Origin: Clostridiales bacterium UBA1777
Lineage (GTDB): Bacteria; Bacillota; Clostridia; Oscillospirales; Oscillospiraceae
Length of the DNA: 9,904 nucleotides
Reading direction: 5' to 3'
Assembly (NCBI GenBank): GCA_002315275.1
Contig: DCGN01000016.1
Span: 6,016-15,919 of the forward strand
Part shown: positions 1-7,214 of the stretch, piece by piece
Layout of the letters: each line of letters starts with the position of its first letter
Position numbering within the stretch: the stretch's first letter is position 1
The notes under the pieces: generated by a model
Seen by the model: only the letters and a program-made list of their open reading frames with translations
The model's database searches: none
What the model was told of the DNA's origin: nothing
Translations under genes and position numbers: made by a program

Positions 1-927
1 ATCCAGACGCTCGTCCTCGTTGAGAGAGTATGCGGCATCTGCTCCCACTCCCACGCTTTCACCTATGCTATGGCAGTTGAGAACATCAACGGCATAATCG
101 TCCCGAAGAGAGGCGAATATATCCGCGTTATCACCGCCGAGCTCGAGAGACTTCACTCTCACTTCCTGTGGCTGGGCATCGCCTGCCACATCATCGGTCA
201 TGACAGCATGTTCATGCACATCTGGGATGAGCGCGAGCTCGTCATGGATCTGCTTGAGAAGATGACCGGCAACCGCGTTAACTACGCGATGGTCACCATC
301 GGCGGCGCAAGAAGAGACATCTCCGACGATCTCCGCCGTGAGCTGCTCGAGGCCTGTACCAAGCTCGAAGGCCCCCTCGCAAAGATCACCGAGCTCGCAG
401 TCACCGATAAGACGATCGCAATGCGCACTCAGGGCGTCGGCGTTCTCACGAAGGAAGACGCTGTACGCCTCGGCGCAGTCGGCCCTCACGCCAGAGCTTC
501 GGGCGTGAAGATCGATGTCCGCAAGGACGCTCCCTACTCCTCCTATGAGGACTTTGATTTTGATGTTCCCGTTGTCGACAGCGGCGATGTTTACGCCCGC
601 GTTGTTGTCCGCGCTCTTGAGTGCGTTGAGAGCATCAAAATTATCCGCCAGGCTCTTGAGAACCTTCCCGAAGGCCCCATCAACCTCGGCAACAAGCTCA
701 TTAAGATCCAGGAAGGTCAGTCTGTCGCACGCCACGAGGCTCCCCGCGGCCAGCTGTCCCACATGGTCGTCGGCAACGGCACGCTCAACAATCACCGCGT
801 GAGCGTCCACGTGCCCTCTTATAAGAACACGCCCACCATCCCCTATATGCTTCGCGGCAATACCGTGGCAGATGCAGGCTTGATAATCGCAAGTATCGAC
901 CCCTGCTTCAGCTGCCTCGACAGATAA
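1..927 (+). CDS. mbhL: [NiFe] hydrogenase large (catalytic) subunit, group 4 Mbh/Ech type, 5'-truncated
   Basis: This subunit carries the Ni-Fe active site that reduces protons to H2 in a membrane-bound, ferredoxin-linked complex. The frame is open from base 1, so the N-terminus lies outside the window; 308 residues are visible. Visible residues 9-18 read RVCGICSHSH, the L1 motif with two nickel-ligand cysteines (11 and 14). The last nine residues are DPCFSCLDR, the L2 motif with the other two (302 and 305). All four ligands being present argues for a true hydrogenase rather than an Mbx/Mbs-type or complex I NuoD-like relative, which lack a complete set. The protein ends exactly at the Arg after the L2 cysteines, so there is no C-terminal extension of the kind an endopeptidase removes in many hydrogenases. 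The stop codon directly abuts the hypA start. Family identity is certain; the Mbh subgroup rests on the neighbouring Mrp-like genes. Confidence 0.95.
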   Translation: MQTLVLVERVCGICSHSHAFTYAMAVENINGIIVPKRGEYIRVITAELERLHSHFLWLGIACHIIGHDSMFMHIWDERELVMDLLEKMTGNRVNYAMVTIGGARRDISDDLRRELLEACTKLEGPLAKITELAVTDKTIAMRTQGVGVLTKEDAVRLGAVGPHARASGVKIDVRKDAPYSSYEDFDFDVPVVDSGDVYARVVVRALECVESIKIIRQALENLPEGPINLGNKLIKIQEGQSVARHEAPRGQLSHMVVGNGTLNNHRVSVHVPSYKNTPTIPYMLRGNTVADAGLIIASIDPCFSCLDR

Positions 928-1269
928 ATGCACGAGCTTGCGTTAACGCAGGGCGTTATTGACATAGTCAATTCCGAGGCTGAAAAGCAGGGCTTCAAGC
1001 GGGTGCTCGAGATAAAGCTCAGGGTAGGCGAGTATTCCGGCATCGTTCCGGACTGCCTCATGGAGTTCTTCCCGATAGCCGCGAAGGGCTCGGCAGCCGA
1101 GAGCGCGGAGATAAGGGTCGAGATGCTTCCCGCCTCGTTCGAGTGTGCCGATTGCGGCTACAGAGGCGCGGTCAAAAGAAGCGAGGCCTGCTGTCCCGCC
1201 TGCAAAAGCACGGCTATAAGAATGACCTCCGGCCGCGAGTTCTATGTCGAAAGCCTGAAGGTTGAATAA
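928..1269 (+). CDS. hypA: Hydrogenase nickel insertion protein HypA
   Basis: HypA delivers Ni2+ to the hydrogenase large-subunit precursor, normally with the GTPase HypB. The 113-residue protein has the usual family length. It starts with MHE, whose N-terminal amine and His2 form the nickel site in characterised homologues. Near residues 73-92 it has a CxxC-x12-CxxC arrangement (CADC ... CPAC), the structural zinc site. The ATG follows the large-subunit TAA with no intervening base, and I see no Shine-Dalgarno sequence in the preceding 20 bases, so translation is probably coupled by termination-reinitiation. No hypB or other hyp genes occur in the window. A maturation gene between the catalytic subunit and the ion-translocation genes suggests this copy is dedicated to this hydrogenase (inference). 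Confidence 0.93.
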   Translation: MHELALTQGVIDIVNSEAEKQGFKRVLEIKLRVGEYSGIVPDCLMEFFPIAAKGSAAESAEIRVEMLPASFECADCGYRGAVKRSEACCPACKSTAIRMTSGREFYVESLKVE

Positions 1270-1295
1270 TTAATTTGTAAAGGAGAGAAATTCCC

Positions 1296-1817
1296 TTGCC
1301 AAAGACGAAATTTTCCGCGGTGATCGCAACATTTATCTGCTGCTATGCCGCATGGATACTGCTCACATGGTCGTTTGCACTTGAAGAGCTCATTTGCGGC
1401 GCAGTCATCTGTCTGGCGGTCGCGCTTTTCACATCGCGCTTCTTCATTCATGACAAAGCATTCTGGCTTGCAAATCCCGTTAAGGCTCTTGCGCTTTTCT
1501 TCTACTGCCTCGTGATCTTCCTCTGGGAGCTTATCAAGGCAAACTGGGACGTTGCAAAGCGCTGCTACGGCGGCTGCAAGAACGTCAACCCCGGCATTGT
1601 CAAGGTTCCCGTTGACCTCAGGAGCGAGTACGGTCAGGCCATGCTCGCCAACTCCATCACGCTTACTCCCGGCACGATGACTTTGGACATCACCGAGGAG
1701 AAGGGTCAGACATACTATTACATACACTGGATAGATGTCACGGCTCCGAGCGGTAAGGAAGCCGGAGATGCCATCAAGGGCACTCTCGAGAAATGGATAG
1801 GGAGGATATTCAAATGA
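1296..1817 (+). CDS. mrpE: MrpE/MnhE-like membrane subunit (MbhA equivalent)
   Basis: A 173-residue membrane protein of the MnhE/MrpE family, the first gene of the Mrp-like ion-translocating block. Hydrophobic segments lie near residues 7-48 and 60-82, followed by a soluble C-terminal domain. That domain contains the family signature of a short V-x-V-DLRSEYGQAMLANSITLTPGTM-like stretch around residues 107-130 and a later 'YIHWIDV' segment. The start is TTG at 1296: it lies 10 bases after AGGAG (1281-1285), and no in-frame ATG occurs before about residue 119, well inside the conserved domain. The 26-base gap after hypA is the longest in the operon. The end overlaps the next start as ATGA. MrpE is needed for assembly or function of Mrp antiporters; here it would form part of the hydrogenase's Na+/H+ module. 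Confidence 0.9.
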   Translation: MPKTKFSAVIATFICCYAAWILLTWSFALEELICGAVICLAVALFTSRFFIHDKAFWLANPVKALALFFYCLVIFLWELIKANWDVAKRCYGGCKNVNPGIVKVPVDLRSEYGQAMLANSITLTPGTMTLDITEEKGQTYYYIHWIDVTAPSGKEAGDAIKGTLEKWIGRIFK

Positions 1818-2074
1818 ACATGGTTGAACTGCTCGGTGCAGGAATATTCCTCGCTGTTCTCGCACTGCTCAATATGATCAGGCTCGCAAAGGGACCCACG
1901 GCTGCCGACAGGATACTCGCCGGCGACAGCGCGGACACGCTTATCTGCTGCGCCATGATCCTCTTCTCGCTCTACAGCGGCAGAGGCATCTATCTTGACA
2001 TCGCGATCATCAGCGCAATGCTCGGCATAGTCGATACTATGCTGGTCGGCCGCTATATGGAAGGGAGACTGTAA
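1814..2074 (+). CDS. mrpF: MrpF/MnhF-like membrane subunit (MbhB equivalent)
   Basis: A small membrane subunit of 86 residues with three predicted helices (about 5-24, 35-54 and 57-80). After the first helix it has the MrpF signature G27-P28-T29-x2-D32-R33 followed by Asp38, conserved in cation antiporter subunits. I place the start at 1814 rather than an upstream in-frame ATG at 1793. The 1814 ATG lies 8 bases after GGGAGG (1800-1805) and forms an ATGA overlap with the mrpE stop, whereas the extra seven residues from 1793 (MDREDIQ) are not family-like. MrpF is thought to be structural in the antiporter module. It is followed one base later by mrpG. Confidence 0.9.
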   Translation: MNMVELLGAGIFLAVLALLNMIRLAKGPTAADRILAGDSADTLICCAMILFSLYSGRGIYLDIAIISAMLGIVDTMLVGRYMEGRL

Positions 2075-2075
2075 G

Positions 2076-2420
2076 ATGGCACTGAGAATTATAATTGACG
2101 CTCTGTTTGTTATCGGCATCTTCTTCGCCCTCGCAGGAACCATCGGCATCCTCAAGATGCCCGACACCTTCTGCCGTATGCAGGCTGCTACCTGCATCCC
2201 CACGCTCGGTATGCTCTGCATCGCCATCGGCGCTCTCCTGTACGCCATCTGCGTGATGCACAGCGCCTCCACCGCGATCAAGATCGGCCTCATCGCCGTT
2301 CTCGTTATCACCACCAACCCCATCGGCTCTCACGTTCTCGCAAAGGGCGCATACAAAAACGGCGTCCGCCCCGAGAAGGAAATGAAGGTCGACGATTATG
2401 GGAGGGACTTCAATGAGTAA
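2076..2420 (+). CDS. mrpG: MrpG/MnhG-like membrane subunit (MbhC equivalent)
   Basis: A 114-residue membrane protein of the MnhG/MrpG family, with three predicted helices (about 5-26, 42-62 and 68-88). Residues 21-37 carry the family signature G-T-I-G-I-L-K-M-P-D-x3-R, corresponding to the conserved G-x-x-R-x-PD-x-x-x-R of MrpG proteins. Its tail of about 30 residues is hydrophilic and charged. The ATG lies one base after the mrpF stop, with AGGGAG at 2062-2067 inside the end of mrpF. Its last eight bases overlap the next gene. It completes the E-F-G trio that opens the Mrp-like block in the same order as archaeal mbhA-mbhB-mbhC. Confidence 0.9.
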   Translation: MALRIIIDALFVIGIFFALAGTIGILKMPDTFCRMQAATCIPTLGMLCIAIGALLYAICVMHSASTAIKIGLIAVLVITTNPIGSHVLAKGAYKNGVRPEKEMKVDDYGRDFNE

Positions 2421-2667
2421 TCTTTTAATAGTTCTGAACGTCCTCGTAGTCCTCGGCATGATAGTCACGGCGATCCTCGCCTGCCACTTTGAGGATAACC
2501 TTGCAGCAGTCATTGCTCTCGGCGTAACGGGCATTTTTGCTGCGGCCGAGTTCCTGCTTCTGCACGCTCCCGATGTTGCCATCTCCGAGGCGGCCGTCGG
2601 CGCGGCGCTCACCCCGCTGATATTCATCATTGCCCTCAGAAAGATCAAAGGGAGGGACAATAAATGA
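2413..2667 (+). CDS. mbhD: MbhD-like subunit (MrpA C-terminal region, DUF4040)
   Basis: An 84-residue protein matching the MbhD/DUF4040 family, the part of MrpA that is a separate gene in hydrogenase-type complexes. Three helices are predicted (about 3-24, 29-50 and 57-77). The motif APD-x3-S-E-A-x-VG (residues 52-63, with Asp54 and Glu59) corresponds to the conserved 'PDVAxTE' segment of MrpA. The start at 2413 is preferred over 2398 because GGAGGG (2401-2406) sits 6 bases before it and would lie downstream of the other candidate. The gene overlaps mrpG by 8 bases and ends in an ATGA overlap with mbhE. No NuoL-like N-terminal half of MrpA occurs nearby, which distinguishes this cluster from a stand-alone Mrp antiporter operon. 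Confidence 0.88.
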   Translation: MSNLLIVLNVLVVLGMIVTAILACHFEDNLAAVIALGVTGIFAAAEFLLLHAPDVAISEAAVGAALTPLIFIIALRKIKGRDNK

Positions 2668-3038
2668 AAACCAAGAAAATACTCACATGGGTCGCCCTCG
2701 CCGTATTCGGCGTAACGGCAGTTTTTGCCTGCATCTCCATGGCACGCATGGACAGAACCTATGACGGCCGGAACGCCGCAGTCTCCGTCTATGACCTTCA
2801 GCAGGACCCCGCATCATATGACGACTCCGAGGCTGACGGCGCAGCAGCTGCCATCATCCAACAGAACCTTGAGGAGAGCCACTCCGTCAACGACGTAACC
2901 TCCATAGTCTTCGACTTCAGAGGCTACGATACGATGGGCGAGGCCTTCATCCTCATCACTGCCGTCGCAGGCTCCATAGTCATTCTCTCCTCCGGCAAGA
3001 AAGAAGAAAAGAAGGAGGATGACAAGAATGAAAAATGA
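2664..3038 (+). CDS. mbhE: MbhE-like subunit of Mrp-linked hydrogenase
   Basis: A 124-residue protein resembling MbhE, the extreme C-terminal part of MrpA encoded separately. A first hydrophobic helix spans residues 8-27, followed by a hydrophilic extracytoplasmic-looking stretch (28-75). Then comes the signature N-D-V-x3-V-x-DFRG-x-DT-x-GE (residues 76-93), leading into a second helix (94-110). The tail after residue 111 is almost entirely Lys, Glu and Asp. The signature is the one that follows the junction of MrpA and MrpB modules in antiporters. The start is an ATGA overlap with mbhD, preceded by GGGAGG (2651-2656). The end overlaps mrpB by 11 bases. Confidence 0.85.
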   Translation: MKTKKILTWVALAVFGVTAVFACISMARMDRTYDGRNAAVSVYDLQQDPASYDDSEADGAAAAIIQQNLEESHSVNDVTSIVFDFRGYDTMGEAFILITAVAGSIVILSSGKKEEKKEDDKNEK

Positions 3039-3483
3039 TATCACCGTAAAGAACATCATCCCCAAGTGCGCGGCTGACTTCTTCGTGCCCTACGCTCTTG
3101 TGTATATCTTCTACATTATCCTGCACGGCCACCTCAGCCCCGGCGGCGGCTTCCAGGGCGGCGTTCTGATGGTTGCGGTCGTCGTCTTCATGACGCTCGG
3201 CTACGGCTTCAAGATGACCTCTCAGATCCTCAGCATGAATCTCATGCATAAGACAGAGGGCGTCGCATCTATCTTCTATGTGCTCGTTGCTCTTGCGGGC
3301 ATCGCATATCTCGGCAACTTCTGCCAGAATGTTTTCAGCAATATCGGCAGCATCGGCGACCTCTTCTCCTCCGGCACGATCTTCCTCATGGATCTCGCGG
3401 TCGGCGTCAAGGTTCTTACCGGTGTCGGCGTTCTCGGCATTTCGATGTTTGCATTCATCGCCGCCGATGACGGGAAAGAATGA
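3028..3483 (+). CDS. mrpB: MrpB/MnhB-like membrane subunit (MbhF equivalent)
   Basis: A 151-residue MnhB/MrpB family membrane protein with four predicted helices (about 18-32, 43-62, 77-96 and 120-145). Residues 33-45 read HGHLSPGGGFQGG, matching the hallmark GH-x-x-PGGGF-x-GG loop of the family. The start is placed at 3028, 9 bases after AAGGAGG (3012-3018). The in-frame ATG at 3019 directly follows that ribosome binding site and is too close to be used. It belongs to the Mrp-like module and lies between mbhE and mrpC, the usual order in both Mrp and Mbh operons. Confidence 0.92.
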   Translation: MKNDITVKNIIPKCAADFFVPYALVYIFYIILHGHLSPGGGFQGGVLMVAVVVFMTLGYGFKMTSQILSMNLMHKTEGVASIFYVLVALAGIAYLGNFCQNVFSNIGSIGDLFSSGTIFLMDLAVGVKVLTGVGVLGISMFAFIAADDGKE

Positions 3484-3494
3484 GGTGAAATAAG

Positions 3495-3845
3495 ATGATA
3501 CTTTTCAACTATATAGCTTCCTTCTTCCTTATCGGCCTCGGCTTCTACACGATAGTCACGAAGTATAACCTCATCAAGACGGTTATCGGCCTCTCCATCG
3601 CGGACTACGGCGTGAACCTGCTCATCATCTCCATCGGCTTCAACCCCGGCGGAACCGCGCCTATCTTCACCGCGGGCGAGCTCACCTCCGCAAGCTACTT
3701 CGTAGACCCCATTCCCCAGGCGCTCACGCTCACGAGCATAGTCATCGGCGCTTGCGTCACCGCAATGAGCCTTGCACTTGTCATGAAGCTTCATGAATCC
3801 TACGGCACTCTGGATACCAGAGAGATAAGGAGGCTGAGAGGATGA
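3495..3845 (+). CDS. mrpC: MrpC/MnhC-like membrane subunit (NuoK homologue, MbhG equivalent)
   Basis: A 116-residue protein homologous to complex I subunit NuoK, with three predicted helices (about 4-22, 27-48 and 74-97). The family signature D71-P-x-P-Q75-A-L-T-L-T-x-I-V-I-G85 is intact, and G32-x4-D-Y-G-V-N-L lies in the second helix. In complex I, NuoK takes part in the membrane ion channel; in Mrp and Mbh complexes the equivalent sits beside the MrpD-like pump subunit. A GAGGTGA ribosome binding site lies just upstream of the ATG, overlapping the end of mrpB. The gene ends in an ATGA overlap with the next gene. Confidence 0.93.
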   Translation: MILFNYIASFFLIGLGFYTIVTKYNLIKTVIGLSIADYGVNLLIISIGFNPGGTAPIFTAGELTSASYFVDPIPQALTLTSIVIGACVTAMSLALVMKLHESYGTLDTREIRRLRG

Positions 3846-5776
3846 GCATTCTTGAAAATATCCTGAGTTATCAGCACTTCCCGATCTACTCCGTAATGAT
3901 CCTCTTCCTCGGAGCGTTCTTCGTGGTGCTCTTCGGCAGGAATAAATACGCCCGCGGCATTATCGCCACGGCAGCCGCGGCAGTCAGCCTTGCCTGCATG
4001 ATTGCGCTCATCAAGCCCATCATGATAGACGGCGGCATCATCAACTACTGGATGGGCAACCGTTCCGTTGCCGGCGGCTACGCTATCGGCATCGCAATGG
4101 AGGTTGACGCACTCGGTCTGTTCTTCGGCCTGCTCATCTCCACGGCTGTCTTCGTATCCTGCGTCTACTCTCTCCAGTACATGGAGCGTGACAATAACGT
4201 CTCCCAGTACTACACGCTCTTCCTCATGCTCGCAGGCGGCGTTATGGGTCTTGTCCTCTCCGGCGATATCTTCAACATGTTCATCATGGTAGAGATACTC
4301 ACCTTCGCCGCAGTCGCTCTCACGGCCTTCCGCAACAAGGTCTACGGCGCTCTCGAGGCTGCCTTCAAGTACCTCGTTGTCGGCTGCATGGGCTCCACCT
4401 GCATCCTCGTCGGCACGATCATGCTGTACGCTCAGGTTCACACGCTGAACTTCGCTCAGCTCGCAGCTCTGATCCCCGGCAACCTCAACACCTCCACCAA
4501 GCTCGCCTTTGCTCTGCTGTACATAGGCTTCAGCACCAAGGCATTCATCGTTCCGTTCCATCCCCTCGCGGCTGACGCTCACGGCGCGGCTCCCGCATCC
4601 ATCTCCGTCCTGATATCCGGTGTTCTCACGAAGTCCGGTATCTACGGCATTATCAGACTTACCTACTTCCTCTTCCAGAGCATGGGTCTCGGCTCCATTC
4701 AGTTCATGCTCGTCTTCGTAGGCTCCGTTTCCATGTTCGTCTGCGTCACGATGGCTCTCGCCCAGCACGACTTCAAGCGTCTGCTCGCGTTCCACTCCAT
4801 CTCCCAGATCGGCTACGTCCTCACGGCTGTCGGCCTTTCCACCGCCTTCGGTATCTCCGCAGGTCTCTACCACGCAATGAATCACACGCTCTTCAAGGGT
4901 CTGCTGTTCCTTGCGGCCGGCGCTGTGCTGCATGAGACCGGCACAACGGACCTCGGCAAGCTCGGCGGTCTGTCCAAGAAGATGCCTCAGACAACGGCGC
5001 TGTTCCTCATCGGCGCGGCCTCCATCAGCGGCCTGCCCCCGTTCAACGGCTTTGCCTCCAAGTGGATGGTCTATCAGGCCTGCTATCAGAAGGCAGTCGA
5101 GACCGGCAACATCGGTTTCCTCGTTGTCACGATCATTGCTCTTATCACGTCCGTTCTCACGCTCGCATCCTTCGTCAAGGTCGCTCACAGCGTGTTCTTC
5201 GGTCAGCTCCCCAAGGAGTACGAGAACGTCAGGGAGTGCTCCCTCTCGATGCGTATCGCAATGGGCATTTTCGCAGTCCTCTGCATCATCACCGGCCTCT
5301 TCCCCGAGAAGGTAACCTCTCTTCTCACCGTTCCCGCGGCAAATGCCGTTGCGAATGTCTGGGGCTACATTGACTCCATGATGGGCACCGGCTACGCCGA
5401 GAGCGTTATGCCCTCTGCTCCCGCGGCGATCACCTCCACGATCACTCAGATCGGCTTCTGGGAGCCGATACAGTGGATGCTCGTCCTCTGCGTTGCTCTC
5501 GTCGGTGTCACGGGCGCTGCTCTTGCCGGCAAGTATGACAAGGTCAGCGAGCTCAAGACCGCGAACGTCGAGGCCAAGTATCAGATGTTCTACGGCGGCG
5601 AGGATAACTGGCAGGCTCAGGTCGGCGGCGGAGACCTCTTCTGGGGCTTCAAGCACAACTGGCGCCATTACTTCAGCTTTATGCACGATCTTCACAGCGG
5701 CGTTGTCAATGACTATGCTCTCTGGGCTCTCGTAGCTCTCGCGCTTGCCATTGCCTTCCTGCAGATAGTTCTTTAA
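3842..5776 (+). CDS. mrpD: MrpD/MbhH-like proton/cation-translocating subunit with C-terminal extension
   Basis: The antiporter-like pump subunit, homologous to NuoL/M/N and MrpD (Proton_antipo_M domain, roughly residues 140-420). Key ion-path residues are visible: Glu151 in FNMFIMVEIL (helix 5), Lys233 in FSTKAF (helix 7), His247 in DAHGAAP, and Lys264 in VLTKSG (helix 8). At 644 residues it is longer than typical MrpD or MbhH proteins of about 500. After residue ~540 there is an extra hydrophobic segment, then a polar aromatic-rich stretch with GGGDLFWGFKHNWRHYF (about 592-610), and a final helix (about 622-643). This tail may be the equivalent of MbhI, whose gene is otherwise absent (inference). 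The ATG overlaps the mrpC stop as ATGA, with AAGGAGG about 8 bases upstream. Confidence 0.93.
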   Translation: MSILENILSYQHFPIYSVMILFLGAFFVVLFGRNKYARGIIATAAAAVSLACMIALIKPIMIDGGIINYWMGNRSVAGGYAIGIAMEVDALGLFFGLLISTAVFVSCVYSLQYMERDNNVSQYYTLFLMLAGGVMGLVLSGDIFNMFIMVEILTFAAVALTAFRNKVYGALEAAFKYLVVGCMGSTCILVGTIMLYAQVHTLNFAQLAALIPGNLNTSTKLAFALLYIGFSTKAFIVPFHPLAADAHGAAPASISVLISGVLTKSGIYGIIRLTYFLFQSMGLGSIQFMLVFVGSVSMFVCVTMALAQHDFKRLLAFHSISQIGYVLTAVGLSTAFGISAGLYHAMNHTLFKGLLFLAAGAVLHETGTTDLGKLGGLSKKMPQTTALFLIGAASISGLPPFNGFASKWMVYQACYQKAVETGNIGFLVVTIIALITSVLTLASFVKVAHSVFFGQLPKEYENVRECSLSMRIAMGIFAVLCIITGLFPEKVTSLLTVPAANAVANVWGYIDSMMGTGYAESVMPSAPAAITSTITQIGFWEPIQWMLVLCVALVGVTGAALAGKYDKVSELKTANVEAKYQMFYGGEDNWQAQVGGGDLFWGFKHNWRHYFSFMHDLHSGVVNDYALWALVALALAIAFLQIVL

Positions 5777-5789
5777 GGAGGCGGGAAAT

Positions 5790-6761
5790 ATGGACTTTGT
5801 TATTGCTGTCGTCAGATATCTCGCATATATCCTTATCTTCCCCGGCTTCCTGTTCTGCGCAGTCGCAGGCCTGCTCCTCTGCGGTATTGACCGCAAGCTG
5901 GTAGCAAGGATGCAGAAGCGCGTCGGCCCTCCCGTGATCCAGCCGTTCTATGATTTCTTCAAGCTTCTCGGCAAGGAAACTATAATTCCCGCCGCCGCGA
6001 ATCAGACGATGTTCCTCATGGCTCCGCTGGTGGGTCTCGCGGCACTCATCGTTCTGCAGCTGTTCATCCCCGTTTTCAACTTCCAGGCATTCAAGGGTAT
6101 GGCGGACGTTGTCGTCATCCTCTACCTTCTGCTTCTGCCCGCTGTCTCCACGATCATGGGCGGCGCCGCCTCCGGCTCTCCCTACGCAGGCGTAGGCCTC
6201 AGCCGTGAGATGGTCACCGTTATCTCCTGCGAGCTTCCGCTCGTCCTCGTCCTGCTTGCGATAAGCAAGAAGGTCGGCGATGCTCTCGGCGTAGGCGCAA
6301 CGTTCAGCCTCGAGAACATCATGAAATATCAGGAGCAGTTCGGCTGCCTCATCTGCAAGCCCGCAATGATCCCCGCAGCCCTCGCTCTGCTGCTCGTAAT
6401 CCCCGGCGAGACCGGCTCTCACCCCTTCGATACCGCAGAGGCCGAGACCGAGATATGCGAAGGCCTCCTCGCTGAGTACAGCGGCAAGCCTCTCGCAGTC
6501 TACAAGCTGACCCACGCCGTCAAGATGCTCACGATGACCTCTCTGTTCACCGCGCTCTTCCTCGGCGGCATCGGCACCGGCATCCTCGTCCTTGACGTTA
6601 TCATCATCTTCGCAATCTGCGTTGTTCTCACCTTTGTCTCCATCAGCTTTGTCCACGCCATCACGGCAAGGCTCAAGATAGAGCAGGTCTTCAAGTTCTA
6701 CTGGACGACGGTCTCCGTTCTCGCGCTGATAAGCGTCGTTCTCGTATGGTTCGGTCTGTAA
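5790..6761 (+). CDS. mbhM: NuoH-like membrane anchor subunit of the hydrogenase (MbhM/EchB)
   Basis: A 323-residue polytopic membrane protein of the NuoH/EchB/MbhM family that anchors the soluble hydrogenase arm and links it to the ion-translocating arm. Two family signatures are clear. One is R-x-GPP-x-x-QPFYDFFKLLGKE near residues 44-64, on a cytoplasmic loop. The other is G206-E-T-x-x-HPFD-x-AEAE-x-EI near 206-222, the acidic loop equivalent to the E-x-x-R-x-PFDL-x-EAE region of NuoH. Eight or so hydrophobic segments are visible. An AAGGAGG sequence (5775-5781) overlaps the preceding stop and lies 8 bases before the ATG. It sits at the junction between the Mrp-like block and the electron-transfer subunits. 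It contains none of the cysteine motifs of a redox subunit. Confidence 0.93.
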   Translation: MDFVIAVVRYLAYILIFPGFLFCAVAGLLLCGIDRKLVARMQKRVGPPVIQPFYDFFKLLGKETIIPAAANQTMFLMAPLVGLAALIVLQLFIPVFNFQAFKGMADVVVILYLLLLPAVSTIMGGAASGSPYAGVGLSREMVTVISCELPLVLVLLAISKKVGDALGVGATFSLENIMKYQEQFGCLICKPAMIPAALALLLVIPGETGSHPFDTAEAETEICEGLLAEYSGKPLAVYKLTHAVKMLTMTSLFTALFLGGIGTGILVLDVIIIFAICVVLTFVSISFVHAITARLKIEQVFKFYWTTVSVLALISVVLVWFGL

Positions 6762-6773
6762 GGAGGAATTGAA

Positions 6774-7214
6774 ATGTTTGATAAACTTATAGCTGATAGC
6801 ATGGAAAAATCTCCTTGGCTGTTCCACATCAACGCAGGCTCCTGCAACGGCTGCGATATCGAGCTCGTCTCGGTTATCACCCCTCGTTTTGACGCCGAGC
6901 GCCTCGGCTACAAGCTCGCAGGCACTCCCCGTCAGGCTGATATAGTCGTTGTCACCGGCCCTGTCACGGAGCAGTCCCTGCCCCGCGTTATCCGCACGAT
7001 CAATCAGGTTCCGGAACCGAGATGCATAGTCACGATGGGCTCCTGCCCCCAGTCCGGCAACGTGTTCCGCGGCAGCTATTCGATAGCCGGCCCTCTGAGC
7101 AAGTACTTCCACGTTGATGTTGACGTTGCAGGCTGCGCTCCCAAGCCGGAAGCAGTTATCGACGGCCTCGCCCTTGCGGCAAAAATTCTCAAGGAAAAGA
7201 GGGAAAAGAAGTGA
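6774..7214 (+). CDS. mbhJ: Hydrogenase small subunit, NuoB-like (MbhJ/EchC)
   Basis: A 146-residue electron-transfer subunit that holds the proximal [4Fe-4S] cluster next to the Ni-Fe site. The four expected ligands are present: Cys24 and Cys27 in GSCNGCDIE, Cys91 in MGSCPQSG, and Cys121 in AGCAPKPE (the GCPPxPE motif of NuoB, with Ala in place of the first Pro). Its length fits the short single-cluster small subunits of group 4 hydrogenases; there is no C-terminal domain with additional clusters and no Tat signal, consistent with a cytoplasmic location. AAGGAGG lies upstream of the ATG (6761-6767). The stop overlaps the GTG start of the next gene. Confidence 0.95.
   Translation: MFDKLIADSMEKSPWLFHINAGSCNGCDIELVSVITPRFDAERLGYKLAGTPRQADIVVVTGPVTEQSLPRVIRTINQVPEPRCIVTMGSCPQSGNVFRGSYSIAGPLSKYFHVDVDVAGCAPKPEAVIDGLALAAKILKEKREKK

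Noticed and set aside
3019..3027. Upstream ATG as the start of mrpB
   Set aside because: The ATG directly follows the AGGAGG sequence, leaving no spacing; the ATG at 3028 has a normal 9-base gap.
3800..5896. A 698-codon open frame on the - strand opposite the mrpD-like gene
   Set aside because: It is codon-aligned with the sense gene and stays open because the sense strand rarely uses TTA, CTA and TCA. Its product is a featureless, very acidic sequence with no recognisable domain, and the sense frame has clear family motifs.
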